DNA from: JBBDIM01 sp040880405
GTDB lineage: Bacteria > Planctomycetota > Planctomycetia > Pirellulales > Pirellulaceae
Length of the DNA stretch: 34,505 nucleotides
Assembly (NCBI GenBank): GCA_040880405.1
Contig: JBBDIM010000076.1
Location: forward strand, 1 to 34,505
Direction of reading: 5' to 3'
Part shown: positions 1 to 6,966 of the stretch, one piece after another
How the letters are laid out: every line of letters starts with the position of its first letter
Position numbering within the stretch: the first letter of the stretch is position 1
Position numbers and translations under genes: made by a program
Notes under the pieces: generated by a model
What the model was told of the DNA's origin: nothing
What the model saw: only the letters and a program-made list of their open reading frames with translations
The model's database searches: none

Positions 1-809
1 AGGATTCCCTTGACCAGGGTCCGCAACTTCGGCTCGGCCTGGTTGGCGATCGCGATGATCTCGCTCACATCAGCCGGCTTCAAGGCATCAGGCAGGCATA
101 AGTCGGTAACGATCGAGAGGCCAATCGTCCGTAGGCCGGCATGAACCGCGACCAATACTTCCGGCACGGTCGACATGCCGACCAGGTCGGCTCCGATCGT
201 CCGCAGAAAGCGATACTCGGCCCGGGTCTCCAGGTTCGGACCTGCCACCGCGACAAACACCCCGCGATGGGCCGTGATGTCCTCCTTCCGAGCGATTCCC
301 AAGGCCACGTCAATCAGTTCCTGATCGTACGGCTGGCACATGTCCGGAAAACGGGGGCCAAGCCGATCGTCGTTGATCCCGATCAGCGGGTTATCACCCA
401 TCAGGTTGATGTGGTCGTCGATCATCACGATATCGCCGCAGCGATAAAAGGGATTCATCCCACCGGCGGCGTTCGAGCAGATAAGCAGTTCCGCCCCCAT
501 CGCCTTCATCACGCGAACCGGGAGGGTGATTTGCTTGAGGGAATACCCCTCGTACATGTGGAATCGCCCCTCCATCGCCATCACCGGCAACCCGCACAGC
601 GTGCCGCACACCAAGCGGCCTCGATGGCTAATGGCGGTGGAAGTGGGGAAGTTGGGGATCTCGCCATATTCGAGCGAGGCCTCTTCCTCGATCTCCTCAA
701 CCAAGCCACCCAATCCGGTCCCCAGGATGATGCCCACCTGGGGCGTTTTGTTCCACTTGGCCTTGATGGCGGCTACCGCTTCTTCAATTTTGTCGTGCAG
801 ATCCAGCAT
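1..809 (-). CDS. punA: Purine nucleoside phosphorylase (trimeric PNP family), 3' end cut by window edge
   Basis: Phosphorolytic cleavage of purine nucleosides to base and (deoxy)ribose-1-phosphate; cytoplasmic purine salvage. The minus-strand frame starts at ATG 809 and is open to base 3, giving about 269 codons, close to the usual 270-290, so only a few residues should be missing. Visible family motifs in order are GTGLGG (phosphate-binding loop), SHRG, GRFHMYEGY, NAAGG, DDHINLMGDNPLIG, and ETRAEYR followed by GADLVGMSTVPEV, all hallmarks of the human/Mycobacterium-type trimeric enzyme rather than the hexameric DeoD type. A candidate promoter lies at 883-910. The gene stands alone, with the first AbiE pair upstream on the same strand. 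The symbol is a family-level choice; substrate range (guanosine/inosine or broader) cannot be told from sequence. Confidence 0.93.
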   Translation of the reverse strand, partial: MLDLHDKIEEAVAAIKAKWNKTPQVGIILGTGLGGLVEEIEEEASLEYGEIPNFPTSTAISHRGRLVCGTLCGLPVMAMEGRFHMYEGYSLKQITLPVRVMKAMGAELLICSNAAGGMNPFYRCGDIVMIDDHINLMGDNPLIGINDDRLGPRFPDMCQPYDQELIDVALGIARKEDITAHRGVFVAVAGPNLETRAEYRFLRTIGADLVGMSTVPEVLVAVHAGLRTIGLSIVTDLCLPDALKPADVSEIIAIANQAEPKLRTLVKGI

Positions 810-882
810 GCTTCGCTCTCGTTGGGCGTGGGTCGAACGGCCAGGGCCTGGCTCCGCTCCTAAAAAGCCCTGGAATGCCCAA

Positions 883-910
883 ATTATGGCACGATCCCCG
901 CGAGCCACAA
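883..910 (-). promoter_or_regulatory. Candidate sigma70 promoter for the purine nucleoside phosphorylase gene
   Basis: On the minus strand TTGTGG (905-910) and CATAAT (883-888) are separated by 16 bases. The -10 is 5/6 to consensus and the -35 is weak. The leader to ATG 809 is about 70 bases and contains a 7-bp inverted repeat (841-847 with 867-873). The rest of 810-1055 shows no gene. Confidence 0.35.
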
Positions 911-1055
911 GTGCGGCGCTTCGGAGAAGTGTTGATCGATTAAAAGAGAGTGAGTTCAATCCGAGTGACCCCGACTTGCCCGTAGCGCCCTCTTTCATTG
1001 GCATTGGCAAGCAACTCGATTTGCACGAGCGTCACACAACTGCAATTTGGTACCG

Positions 1056-1910
1056 CTACGTAATGTTTCGGCAAAGCCGAAGAAGCGAACGCACGGCCCC
1101 TGCCGCGTCGGCCCGGATTGCGTCATCTTGCGGATCACCAAGGAACGCTGCGACTCGCCGTGATCCAACCGCATCAACACCACTGAAATCTTGTTCTAAT
1201 ATCTCGAGCGCCTGCCGAGTCGATGGATGTTGCAGCAATGGCCGGAGCCGCTGGAAAATGTCCTCGATTCCCGTGCCGTAGTTTTGCAGCACGTACACAA
1301 GGTCGTAGGCATCCTTATTCTCACCTCGGCCCCGAAAAGCAAGTGCCTTGAGCACCGTGAAGGCCCCCGCCTCGCAAACCCATATTTCCCGTTTGGCTTG
1401 TTCGTGATGAAGCGTTTCCCCTTCAAGTGTCACGAGTCGCCTGTCCTCAAAGGCCAACTCTAAACCTGGCGTGATGATGGCTGCGAACCCTGCCTCCAGA
1501 TGGCGCAGGCTGCCACCTCTGTCACTTTCTTGCGACGGCGGAATTAAAAAATCGACGGTCACCGTTTGATTTTCCGATTCGATGCGCCAGCGCTGATTCG
1601 TTGGCTTACCGGCGTTGTTAACGTCCGGCCTAAACCCGGCGTTTCGCAGGCGATCGCAAAGTTCTTGATACCTTTGCTCATTAAAAATGGCGATCGCCAG
1701 ACCGAGATCGACGTCCATCGTGCCGATGTGAGGCGATTTTCCAGCGGGAAGCTGCGATGGTGGCACAATGAGGCTGGGGACCAAGCCGCCGACGATAACG
1801 ACATCTTGGCACAGGTCGCCGAGCTTGGTGGCGATGTAAAGGCTGGTGCGTTTCACCAACTGCACCGCGGCTGGAGAATAGCCCGTTGCGAGGGTCGGTT
1901 TATGTTGCAT
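1056..1910 (-). CDS. AbiEii-like nucleotidyltransferase toxin (type IV toxin-antitoxin, first pair)
   Basis: Predicted nucleotidyltransferase-fold toxin of an AbiE-like pair. The 284-residue protein has GG at residues 41-42 (VIVGGLVPSL) followed by TMDVDLG at 64-70, matching the GG...DxD core of the pol-beta nucleotidyltransferase fold; D66 and D68 would bind metal. A helical C-terminal half with KDAYDLVYVL around residue 200 fits the family. ATG 1910 is preceded by GGGAG about six bases upstream. The start overlaps the end of the upstream antitoxin gene by 11 bases, so the two are translationally coupled. Known AbiEii proteins act as toxins by nucleotide or tRNA-directed nucleotidyl transfer; that this one does so is inferred. 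It differs clearly from the second AbiEii at 11988-13010. Confidence 0.78.
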   Translation of the reverse strand: MQHKPTLATGYSPAAVQLVKRTSLYIATKLGDLCQDVVIVGGLVPSLIVPPSQLPAGKSPHIGTMDVDLGLAIAIFNEQRYQELCDRLRNAGFRPDVNNAGKPTNQRWRIESENQTVTVDFLIPPSQESDRGGSLRHLEAGFAAIITPGLELAFEDRRLVTLEGETLHHEQAKREIWVCEAGAFTVLKALAFRGRGENKDAYDLVYVLQNYGTGIEDIFQRLRPLLQHPSTRQALEILEQDFSGVDAVGSRRVAAFLGDPQDDAIRADAAGAVRSLLRLCRNIT

Positions 1911-2958
1911 GCTGCTCCCATTTGAGGAACTTTTGGCGAAGTTCCGCGGCCGCTTCCGCTGCTCGTTCCGGATGGCCTTTTAAGTCCAAGTAGGTTTGGA
2001 GGGGACTCACGCAGCGAATCCCCTCTCGCACTTGACCGCCGTGAAATACACCGTCGTCATCCGGAAGCACCAGCCACAGGTTGGCCCCCTGGAGCTCTTC
2101 CGAGAACGCCATCTCCTTCAGTAGCGATTGAGGCGGCATGGATGATAGGTAAACCGTCGCGATCCGGAATGTCGCGAAACCGGAATACAGCCAAGCCGCG
2201 CCCAAGCCAGTTGCCCCCCATTCCAGGTTCTCCTGAGAGAGCGCGCTGGCGATTTGTTGCAGCAGATGTTCGCCAGAACGAGCCGGCACATGACCCTTGA
2301 TTATTTGATGATGGCTAAAGTCATAGGAGTCGCGCCAGGCGTCGAGAAGCAGGTTGGGATCGCGTGGACGCACCGCCCCTTCTTCGTTCGCATCAAGGTA
2401 ATTTTCTTGTTTGAGTCGGCGAACGATTTTGCTCACGTAGCCGTCATCGAGCCCAGTACGGCGGGCCAACTCGACTTGGGCTTGAAAACGTTCGGGATCA
2501 AGCAGGCATTGCCGGGCAATCCGCGAACTCTTGGGGGCGAACACGTTTGGCGGGCGACCGCGATCGGTGAACTTATTGGGGCGGAGCTCGACCCAGATTC
2601 TAAGTCCCGGGGCGACAATCTTGGCATTCCCACAGAGATCGAGCCATGAGACCTGCGACTGCTCGCAAATTTGGCGACCGACCTCTCCCATGAATGGGAC
2701 GACGACTAGCGGGAGCCCAGCATCTGGGTGACTCTCGGCGAAGCGCTGAAGCCCCTTAATCGCTGCATCGACCGATCCGGCGGATGAATTGCTTTTGTAC
2801 TCGGCAATGAAACGACGATCCGCTACCGAGATTGAATAGTCGTATTGCGCAGTATTACCCACGTGATCAACGTGGACCACCATCGGCGAACTGCCGAACA
2901 AATCGGCCAGCAGTTCGGCGATCAGCGAAACGGCTTGTTTTTCATTGGGTGGCTTCAT
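1900..2958 (-). CDS. AbiEi_2-type antitoxin/regulator with PD-(D/E)XK-like N-terminus
   Basis: First gene of the AbiE-like operon; 352 residues. The N-terminal part contains D40 (QYDYSI), then E53-Y-K55 (RRFIAEYKSN), the spacing of a PD-(D/E)XK nuclease-fold core. Residues about 144-190 form a winged helix-turn-helix (ARRTGLDDGYVSKIVRRL), as expected for the AbiEi DNA-binding domain. The C-terminal part resembles the AbiEi antitoxin domain. Family knowledge: AbiEi proteins repress their own promoter and neutralise the nucleotidyltransferase toxin. Whether the N-terminal fold is catalytic or only structural is unknown. The start at ATG 2958 is chosen because a strong promoter ends just before it. 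It is much longer than the second antitoxin (207 residues) and belongs to a different subfamily. Confidence 0.75.
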   Translation of the reverse strand: MKPPNEKQAVSLIAELLADLFGSSPMVVHVDHVGNTAQYDYSISVADRRFIAEYKSNSSAGSVDAAIKGLQRFAESHPDAGLPLVVVPFMGEVGRQICEQSQVSWLDLCGNAKIVAPGLRIWVELRPNKFTDRGRPPNVFAPKSSRIARQCLLDPERFQAQVELARRTGLDDGYVSKIVRRLKQENYLDANEEGAVRPRDPNLLLDAWRDSYDFSHHQIIKGHVPARSGEHLLQQIASALSQENLEWGATGLGAAWLYSGFATFRIATVYLSSMPPQSLLKEMAFSEELQGANLWLVLPDDDGVFHGGQVREGIRCVSPLQTYLDLKGHPERAAEAAAELRQKFLKWEQHAT

Positions 2959-2966
2959 TCCTTACT

Positions 2967-2994
2967 ATAATACCCCACCTGAACGATTTGTCAA
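2967..2994 (-). promoter_or_regulatory. Strong sigma70 promoter of the first AbiE operon, near-leaderless
   Basis: On the minus strand TTGACA (2989-2994, perfect) and TATTAT (2967-2972) are separated by 16 bases. Transcription would start near 2960, only a few bases before ATG 2958, so the mRNA is predicted to be leaderless or nearly so. The surrounding DNA is AT-rich compared with the neighbours. Confidence 0.65.
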
Positions 2995-3071
2995 CTTTAG
3001 TATTTTAGTCAGGCAATACAGTCCCAAAGAGGGGATTGCAACATAGAAATCGGATGTCTAGGTCTTTCCCC

Positions 3072-3458
3072 CTACACTTCCACCCGATCGAAGTCGACCG
3101 CTAGGTTCCCGCGGAGGAAGAGGACTCCGGCGTCTCCCGCGGCGAGGCGGCCAAACATCATTCCGTCCCAAACACGGTATTCGTCTCTAGCACCCGATTC
3201 GTCCTCGAAGGTGGCGTAGTAATGGGTACTGGCCGAGCTATTTCGGCCGCCGCCGCGCACCTCGGTTCGCTTGTCGGTGACGATTGCCGCCCGGGTGACC
3301 AAAGGAGCGTTGTCCGCCTGGTCGACTTGCTTCCAGGCATAGATTCCGCCTGTGATACCGATGGCAATAACCCCCCGCGGGACGATCGCCATGAACAGCG
3401 GAATCAGTGAAAAGCCACCCCCAAACCCGGAACCGATGACAGGTCCAAATTGCCCCAC
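3072..3458 (-). CDS. DUF2500-family membrane protein
   Basis: 128 residues starting at GTG 3458. A hydrophobic segment spans about residues 15-42 and would anchor the protein in the membrane. The soluble part contains VTDKRTEVRGGG, then THYYATFEDESGARDEYRV, then GDAGVLFLRGNLAVDFDRVEV, which follows the DUF2500 (YhhM-like) pattern of a small beta domain. The function of the family is not established. It is divergent from fhcB with about 70 bases between them. The GTG start is not backed by a clear ribosome-binding site, so a shorter form starting at an internal Met is possible. Confidence 0.7.
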   Translation of the reverse strand: MGQFGPVIGSGFGGGFSLIPLFMAIVPRGVIAIGITGGIYAWKQVDQADNAPLVTRAAIVTDKRTEVRGGGRNSSASTHYYATFEDESGARDEYRVWDGMMFGRLAAGDAGVLFLRGNLAVDFDRVEV

Positions 3459-3483
3459 CTTCAGGTGAATTGGCCCGAGTGGT

Positions 3484-3489
3484 TATAAT
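3484..3489 (+). promoter_or_regulatory. Candidate -10 element of fhcB
   Basis: A perfect TATAAT lies 41 bases upstream of the fhcB ATG in the short divergent gap. No good -35 is seen at 16-18 bases, so the promoter may be activator-dependent or use another sigma factor. Confidence 0.35.
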
Positions 3490-3529
3490 CATACCTGAAC
3501 TCAAGCTCGATTCCTAAAAGCCCAGCTTC

Positions 3530-4843
3530 ATGACCCGCGGTAAACCACTCACCAAAGAAATATCGCCGCCCGACAGCCAATTTTTGGATGTCCTGTGCCC
3601 CGGGTGTGGCTGCCTGTGCGATGATTTGACGATTGACGTCCGGCAGGGTCAGGTCACCCAAGTCTCTCCCCCCTGCCCTCTTGCGAAAAGTTGGTTCACC
3701 GACCCAGTCGCTACGCTTTCCGATTGCCGGATCGACGGGCAAGTGGCCTCACTCGAAGAAGCGATCACGCATGCGGCGCGGCTCTTGGAACAATCGCACG
3801 CTCCGCTCTTCTTCGGCCTAGGAGAGAACAGCACCGAGACGATCCGCAAAATCGCTGACCTGGCCGACCTGACCGGAGGCGTGCTGGATGCCACCCATCC
3901 AGGGTTCGCCGACCCCAGCGGCCTGATCCTGCAAACCACCGGAATGATTTCCGCCACCCTGGGGGAGATCCGGCATCGGGCCGATGTGCTGCTGTTTCTG
4001 CATGCCGACCCCACCCAAACGCATCCCCGCCACTTCGAGCGGTACAGTCTGGAGACAACCGGCCGGTTCACCCCGGGGGGTCGGGCCGATCGCCATGTTA
4101 TGGCCCTGGGCGAGGCCGAAGCCGAATGGGCCGACCAAGTAAATCACCTCCCGCCAGACGCCACGCTCGACCTACTGCATGGCCTCTGGACACTCGCCCA
4201 AGGCAAGCGGCTAGACGAAGAGGCCTTTCAGCGGAAAACCGGAATCGAGGCCCGGCGTTTGATCGAGATCCACGAGCGACTGCACACCGCCAAATACTTT
4301 GCGATCGTGTTGGGCCCGGCCTTCTTCGATCCGCACACCGGCCAAGCCGCCTTGGAAATGCTGGCGGAGTATGTCCGCGTCTTGCATGAGCAGACCCACG
4401 GGATTATTTCAACTTTGCGACCTGGGCCGAATTGGGTCGGGGCGAGCGCCGTGGTCGGTTGGCGGAGCGGCTACCCCGGCAGCAGCGACTTCTCCCAAGG
4501 TTTTCCTCGGTTCGACCCGGAAGGTTTCCGGGCCACTCCTCTGCTGGAACAAAACCGAGTCGATCTGGCCTTTCAACTGGCGGGGCCGTGGGAAGCAGGC
4601 CTGAGTGATGTGGCCCAGCAAACGCTGGAAAAAATCCCGCGAATCGTGCTCACCCATCGGCCAAATGCCCAGCCGCCAGCAATCGGCGTGCAAATCCCGA
4701 TCGCCCGACCGGGGCTGAACTCCGGCGGGACGATGTACCGGATGGATGATGTGCCATTACCGCTAAGGACCTTGACCGAGGGAGAATGCCCTTCGGCGGA
4801 ATGGGTGGTGAGTGAGATACAAAACGCCATGAAGGCGTCGTAA
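3530..4843 (+). CDS. fhcB: Formyltransferase/hydrolase complex subunit B (formylmethanofuran dehydrogenase subunit B homologue)
   Basis: 437 residues. FhcB is part of the Fhc complex, which in methylotrophs and planctomycetes handles the formyl group transferred from tetrahydromethanopterin during C1 oxidation. The N-terminal CPGCGCLCDD (residues 23-32) keeps the CxxCxxxC iron-sulfur pattern of FwdB/FmdB (C23, C26, C30). The stretches LGEIRHRADVLLF and THPRHFERYS, with GRADRH after them, also match. The region equivalent to the metal-ligand Cys/Sec of true formylmethanofuran dehydrogenases reads DATHPGFADPSG (120-131), with no Cys, so tungsto/molybdopterin redox chemistry is unlikely, as known for bacterial Fhc. 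It ends one base from the convergent dinB-like gene. fhcA and fhcD are not adjacent, unlike the compact fhc operons of methylotrophic proteobacteria. Confidence 0.9.
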   Translation: MTRGKPLTKEISPPDSQFLDVLCPGCGCLCDDLTIDVRQGQVTQVSPPCPLAKSWFTDPVATLSDCRIDGQVASLEEAITHAARLLEQSHAPLFFGLGENSTETIRKIADLADLTGGVLDATHPGFADPSGLILQTTGMISATLGEIRHRADVLLFLHADPTQTHPRHFERYSLETTGRFTPGGRADRHVMALGEAEAEWADQVNHLPPDATLDLLHGLWTLAQGKRLDEEAFQRKTGIEARRLIEIHERLHTAKYFAIVLGPAFFDPHTGQAALEMLAEYVRVLHEQTHGIISTLRPGPNWVGASAVVGWRSGYPGSSDFSQGFPRFDPEGFRATPLLEQNRVDLAFQLAGPWEAGLSDVAQQTLEKIPRIVLTHRPNAQPPAIGVQIPIARPGLNSGGTMYRMDDVPLPLRTLTEGECPSAEWVVSEIQNAMKAS

Positions 4844-4844
4844 A

Positions 4845-5354
4845 TCACCGCCGCGCCGGTTTACCCGCCAAACGACGCAGCAAGTTCGCCTGCCCCAGGT
4901 GCATCGACATGTGCGGGGGCAGGAATCGCAGGGCTTCTAGGGGCGTTTTGAACATGGGGTGCGGCTTCTCCAGGGGAACGTCCAGTGATGCCAAGTCGTA
5001 GCTGGGAATCTCTTGGCGGAGTTGGTTGCTCACGTTTCGGTAGCTCTGTACAAGCTCCTCGCTGGTCGGATTGGCCGCCGGATCGGGCGAAGGTACCGAG
5101 CCCCGTCCGAACCAATCGCGGTAGGTCCCCGGCATTAGCTTCACATCTTCCCGCTTGGCACCTCGGGCATACGACAACCCCAGCCCATAGTTGGTCACGA
5201 CCATGTGCCCGACCTGCCAGGTGATGTGCGTCACCCCTTCACTTGGCATTCGCAGCCACAGATCCGGCTCCAGGTTGGTGATGAACTCCAAGACTAAGTC
5301 GTCGACCTGGGTGAACTGTTGGTAAAGTTGCTCGAGTGTTTCGGCCTGAGGCAT
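4845..5354 (-). CDS. DinB-family putative metal-dependent protein
   Basis: 169 residues, the usual length for the DinB/YfiT four-helix-bundle superfamily. The metal-binding His triad is visible: H50 (WQVGHM), then H148 and H152 (PPHMSMHLGQ). Members include thiol-dependent transferases and many proteins of unknown role, so no substrate is proposed. It lies 12 bases downstream of mobA on the same strand. A TAAGGA ribosome-binding sequence overlaps the mobA stop codon, so the two genes are probably cotranscribed. It converges on fhcB. Confidence 0.8.
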   Translation of the reverse strand: MPQAETLEQLYQQFTQVDDLVLEFITNLEPDLWLRMPSEGVTHITWQVGHMVVTNYGLGLSYARGAKREDVKLMPGTYRDWFGRGSVPSPDPAANPTSEELVQSYRNVSNQLRQEIPSYDLASLDVPLEKPHPMFKTPLEALRFLPPHMSMHLGQANLLRRLAGKPARR

Positions 5355-5366
5355 GGGGCGGTTTCC

Positions 5367-6011
5367 TTAAGTGGGAGGGTTTCTCGGTGGCTCGCCAAGC
5401 GACAACCCCGCGAGCCAAGCCGCTTTGGCTTGGGCATAATCGGCCGGCGTGTTCACATTGTCGAACGCCGCGGCGGGCAGGTCGATCCAGCGGATGTTGA
5501 GAGCTTGGATGCTGGTCAGCATTTTTCGGTTACCGGAATCCAAACTTTTTTGCAGGATCGGTAAGACCCACGCCTGGTACACTGCGGCGAGCGGCTGGGC
5601 CCGACCCTCGACTTGTGGGATCACCGCGTCGAGATCGTGGAGTTGGTCGAACAGCGGTGCAAGGAGCTCCGCGTCTACCAACGGCATATCGCACCCCAGC
5701 ACCATCACCTGTTTCACTTTGCTCGGCAATGCCGCAAGGCCAGTAACGATCCCGCGAAGTGGCCCTTCATCGGGAAACGCATCGTCAACCACCGTCACAT
5801 CCGAGGGGATCTTTGGTAAAGCCTGCCCCGCCGCTTTGACGACCAGGACATGCGTCGCCAATTGCTGGGCAACCGAAACCACCTTAGCCAGCATCGTCGA
5901 CTCAGCAAACGGCAAACTCGCCTTGTCGCGGCCCATCCGGCGGCTCTTCCCACCACACAGGACGATCACGGCCCGGCTGGCTTGCCCAGGATTGAGGGTA
6001 GAGCCCTCCAT
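5367..6011 (-). CDS. mobA: Molybdenum cofactor guanylyltransferase MobA
   Basis: 214 residues. It should transfer GMP from GTP to molybdopterin, giving the guanine dinucleotide form of the Mo cofactor. The N-terminal LCGGKSRRMGRDKASLPF (residues 18-35) is the nucleotide-binding loop with its catalytic Lys. GPLRGIVTGL follows near residue 83, VMVLGCDMPLVD near 103 provides the Mg-binding Asp, and NVNTPADYAQA near the C-terminus is the typical closing motif. ATG 6011 has AAGGGA about nine bases upstream. It sits between fhcB and fhcC but on the other strand. FhcB here lacks the pterin metal ligand, so mobA probably serves other molybdoenzymes and the adjacency may be incidental. Confidence 0.92.
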   Translation of the reverse strand: MEGSTLNPGQASRAVIVLCGGKSRRMGRDKASLPFAESTMLAKVVSVAQQLATHVLVVKAAGQALPKIPSDVTVVDDAFPDEGPLRGIVTGLAALPSKVKQVMVLGCDMPLVDAELLAPLFDQLHDLDAVIPQVEGRAQPLAAVYQAWVLPILQKSLDSGNRKMLTSIQALNIRWIDLPAAAFDNVNTPADYAQAKAAWLAGLSLGEPPRNPPT

Positions 6012-6033
6012 TTTGGTTCCCTTTCGATTGTCC

Positions 6034-6040
6034 TATAATA
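6034..6040. promoter_or_regulatory. Overlapping divergent -10 elements, fhcC (+) and mobA (-)
   Basis: The heptamer TATAATA gives TATAAT on the plus strand (6034-6039, 47 bases before the fhcC ATG) and TATTAT on the minus strand (6035-6040, 23 bases before the mobA ATG). The -35 regions are weak on both sides. The two polymerases could not occupy the site together. Confidence 0.4.
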
Positions 6041-6086
6041 CGGGCGACAACCTTCGACCCCTGATTTTCATTCGAAACAATTCCGC

Positions 6087-6908
6087 ATGCCGCTCACCCT
6101 GTCTCTCCAGCACGATATCACGACCACGCTCGACCTGCGACCGGTCGATCCGAACAAGCTGCGTGAAATGTCGGTCGACAAGATCAAGCGACTGCTGCTG
6201 TGGCAAGGGAACCAGCAAGTCGAGCTGGGGCAACTGTTCGCCCTTCGCGGAACCGCCGATGACGCCGAGGTTCACCTGGAGGGAGACTTCCGCCAGGCGG
6301 ACTACATCGGGCAGGGACTCTCCGGCGGAACCCTGCATGTCCGGGGCAGCGTCGGCAATCATGCCGGGCAGTCAATGACCGGCGGCACGCTGCACATCGA
6401 AGGGAACGCGGGGGACCTATTGGCCGAGGATCTTTTAGGTGGAACGATCCACGTAACCGGCAACGCGGGGAACCGAGTCGGCACACCGCTGCCGGGCAAC
6501 CGGCGGGGAATGCAAGGTGGCACGGTCTGCATTCAAGGCAACGTCGACCGAGAAGTAGGCCACCGGATGCGACGGGGTCTGTTGCTAGTCGGTGGTGACA
6601 CCGACATCTTACCGGGCCACGAGATGCTGGCCGGCACGCTGGTCATCCTGGGTCAAGTCGGAGCCCACCCCGGCCTACGGATGAAACGCGGCACCATCAT
6701 CTGCCCACGGCTTGATCGCGAAACCTTACCCGCCACGTTTCATCACGATGGTCGCTTCCGCCTACCGATGATGCCGCAGCTACTCCGGCAAGCGGCAACG
6801 TGCGGATTGGCCGCGATCGCCTCGCTCGAAGACCGTACCTGGGACCAATACAGCGGCGATGCGGTTCACTTTCAACGAGGCGAGATCTTGGTCCCCTGCG
6901 GCGAATAA
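6087..6908 (+). CDS. fhcC: Formyltransferase/hydrolase complex subunit C (formylmethanofuran dehydrogenase subunit C homologue)
   Basis: 273 residues. FhcC is the beta-helix subunit of the Fhc complex and pairs with FhcD in known structures. From about residue 70 to 215 the protein is a run of short repeats of the form GGTLHVRGSVGNHAG, GGTLHIEGNAGDLLA, GGTIHVTGNAGNRVG, GGTVCIQGNVDREVG and AGTLVILGQVGAHPG, the signature of the GXGXXXG beta-helix shared with the glutamate synthase C-terminal domain. The C-terminal cap MKRGTIICP and the following 55 residues also match FhcC. The start is ATG 6087; there is no convincing ribosome-binding site, which is common here. It is separated from fhcB by mobA-dinB on the opposite strand, and no fhcA or fhcD lies nearby. 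Confidence 0.9.
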   Translation: MPLTLSLQHDITTTLDLRPVDPNKLREMSVDKIKRLLLWQGNQQVELGQLFALRGTADDAEVHLEGDFRQADYIGQGLSGGTLHVRGSVGNHAGQSMTGGTLHIEGNAGDLLAEDLLGGTIHVTGNAGNRVGTPLPGNRRGMQGGTVCIQGNVDREVGHRMRRGLLLVGGDTDILPGHEMLAGTLVILGQVGAHPGLRMKRGTIICPRLDRETLPATFHHDGRFRLPMMPQLLRQAATCGLAAIASLEDRTWDQYSGDAVHFQRGEILVPCGE

Positions 6909-6966
6909 AACAGACGCGCGACGACCGACCACTCTTTCCTGATTCTGAATTCACGGTGACCACCGC

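Noticed and set aside
141..863. 240-residue plus-strand open frame
   Set aside because: It is antisense to the purine nucleoside phosphorylase, whose motifs are unmistakable.
841..873. Possible attenuator or purine riboswitch in the leader of the nucleoside phosphorylase gene
   Set aside because: Only a 7-bp stem is visible and none of the conserved purine-riboswitch loop sequences were recognised.
5449..6378. 309-residue plus-strand open frame
   Set aside because: It overlaps mobA in antisense and the start of fhcC in another frame; the composition is Ser/Arg-rich without motifs.
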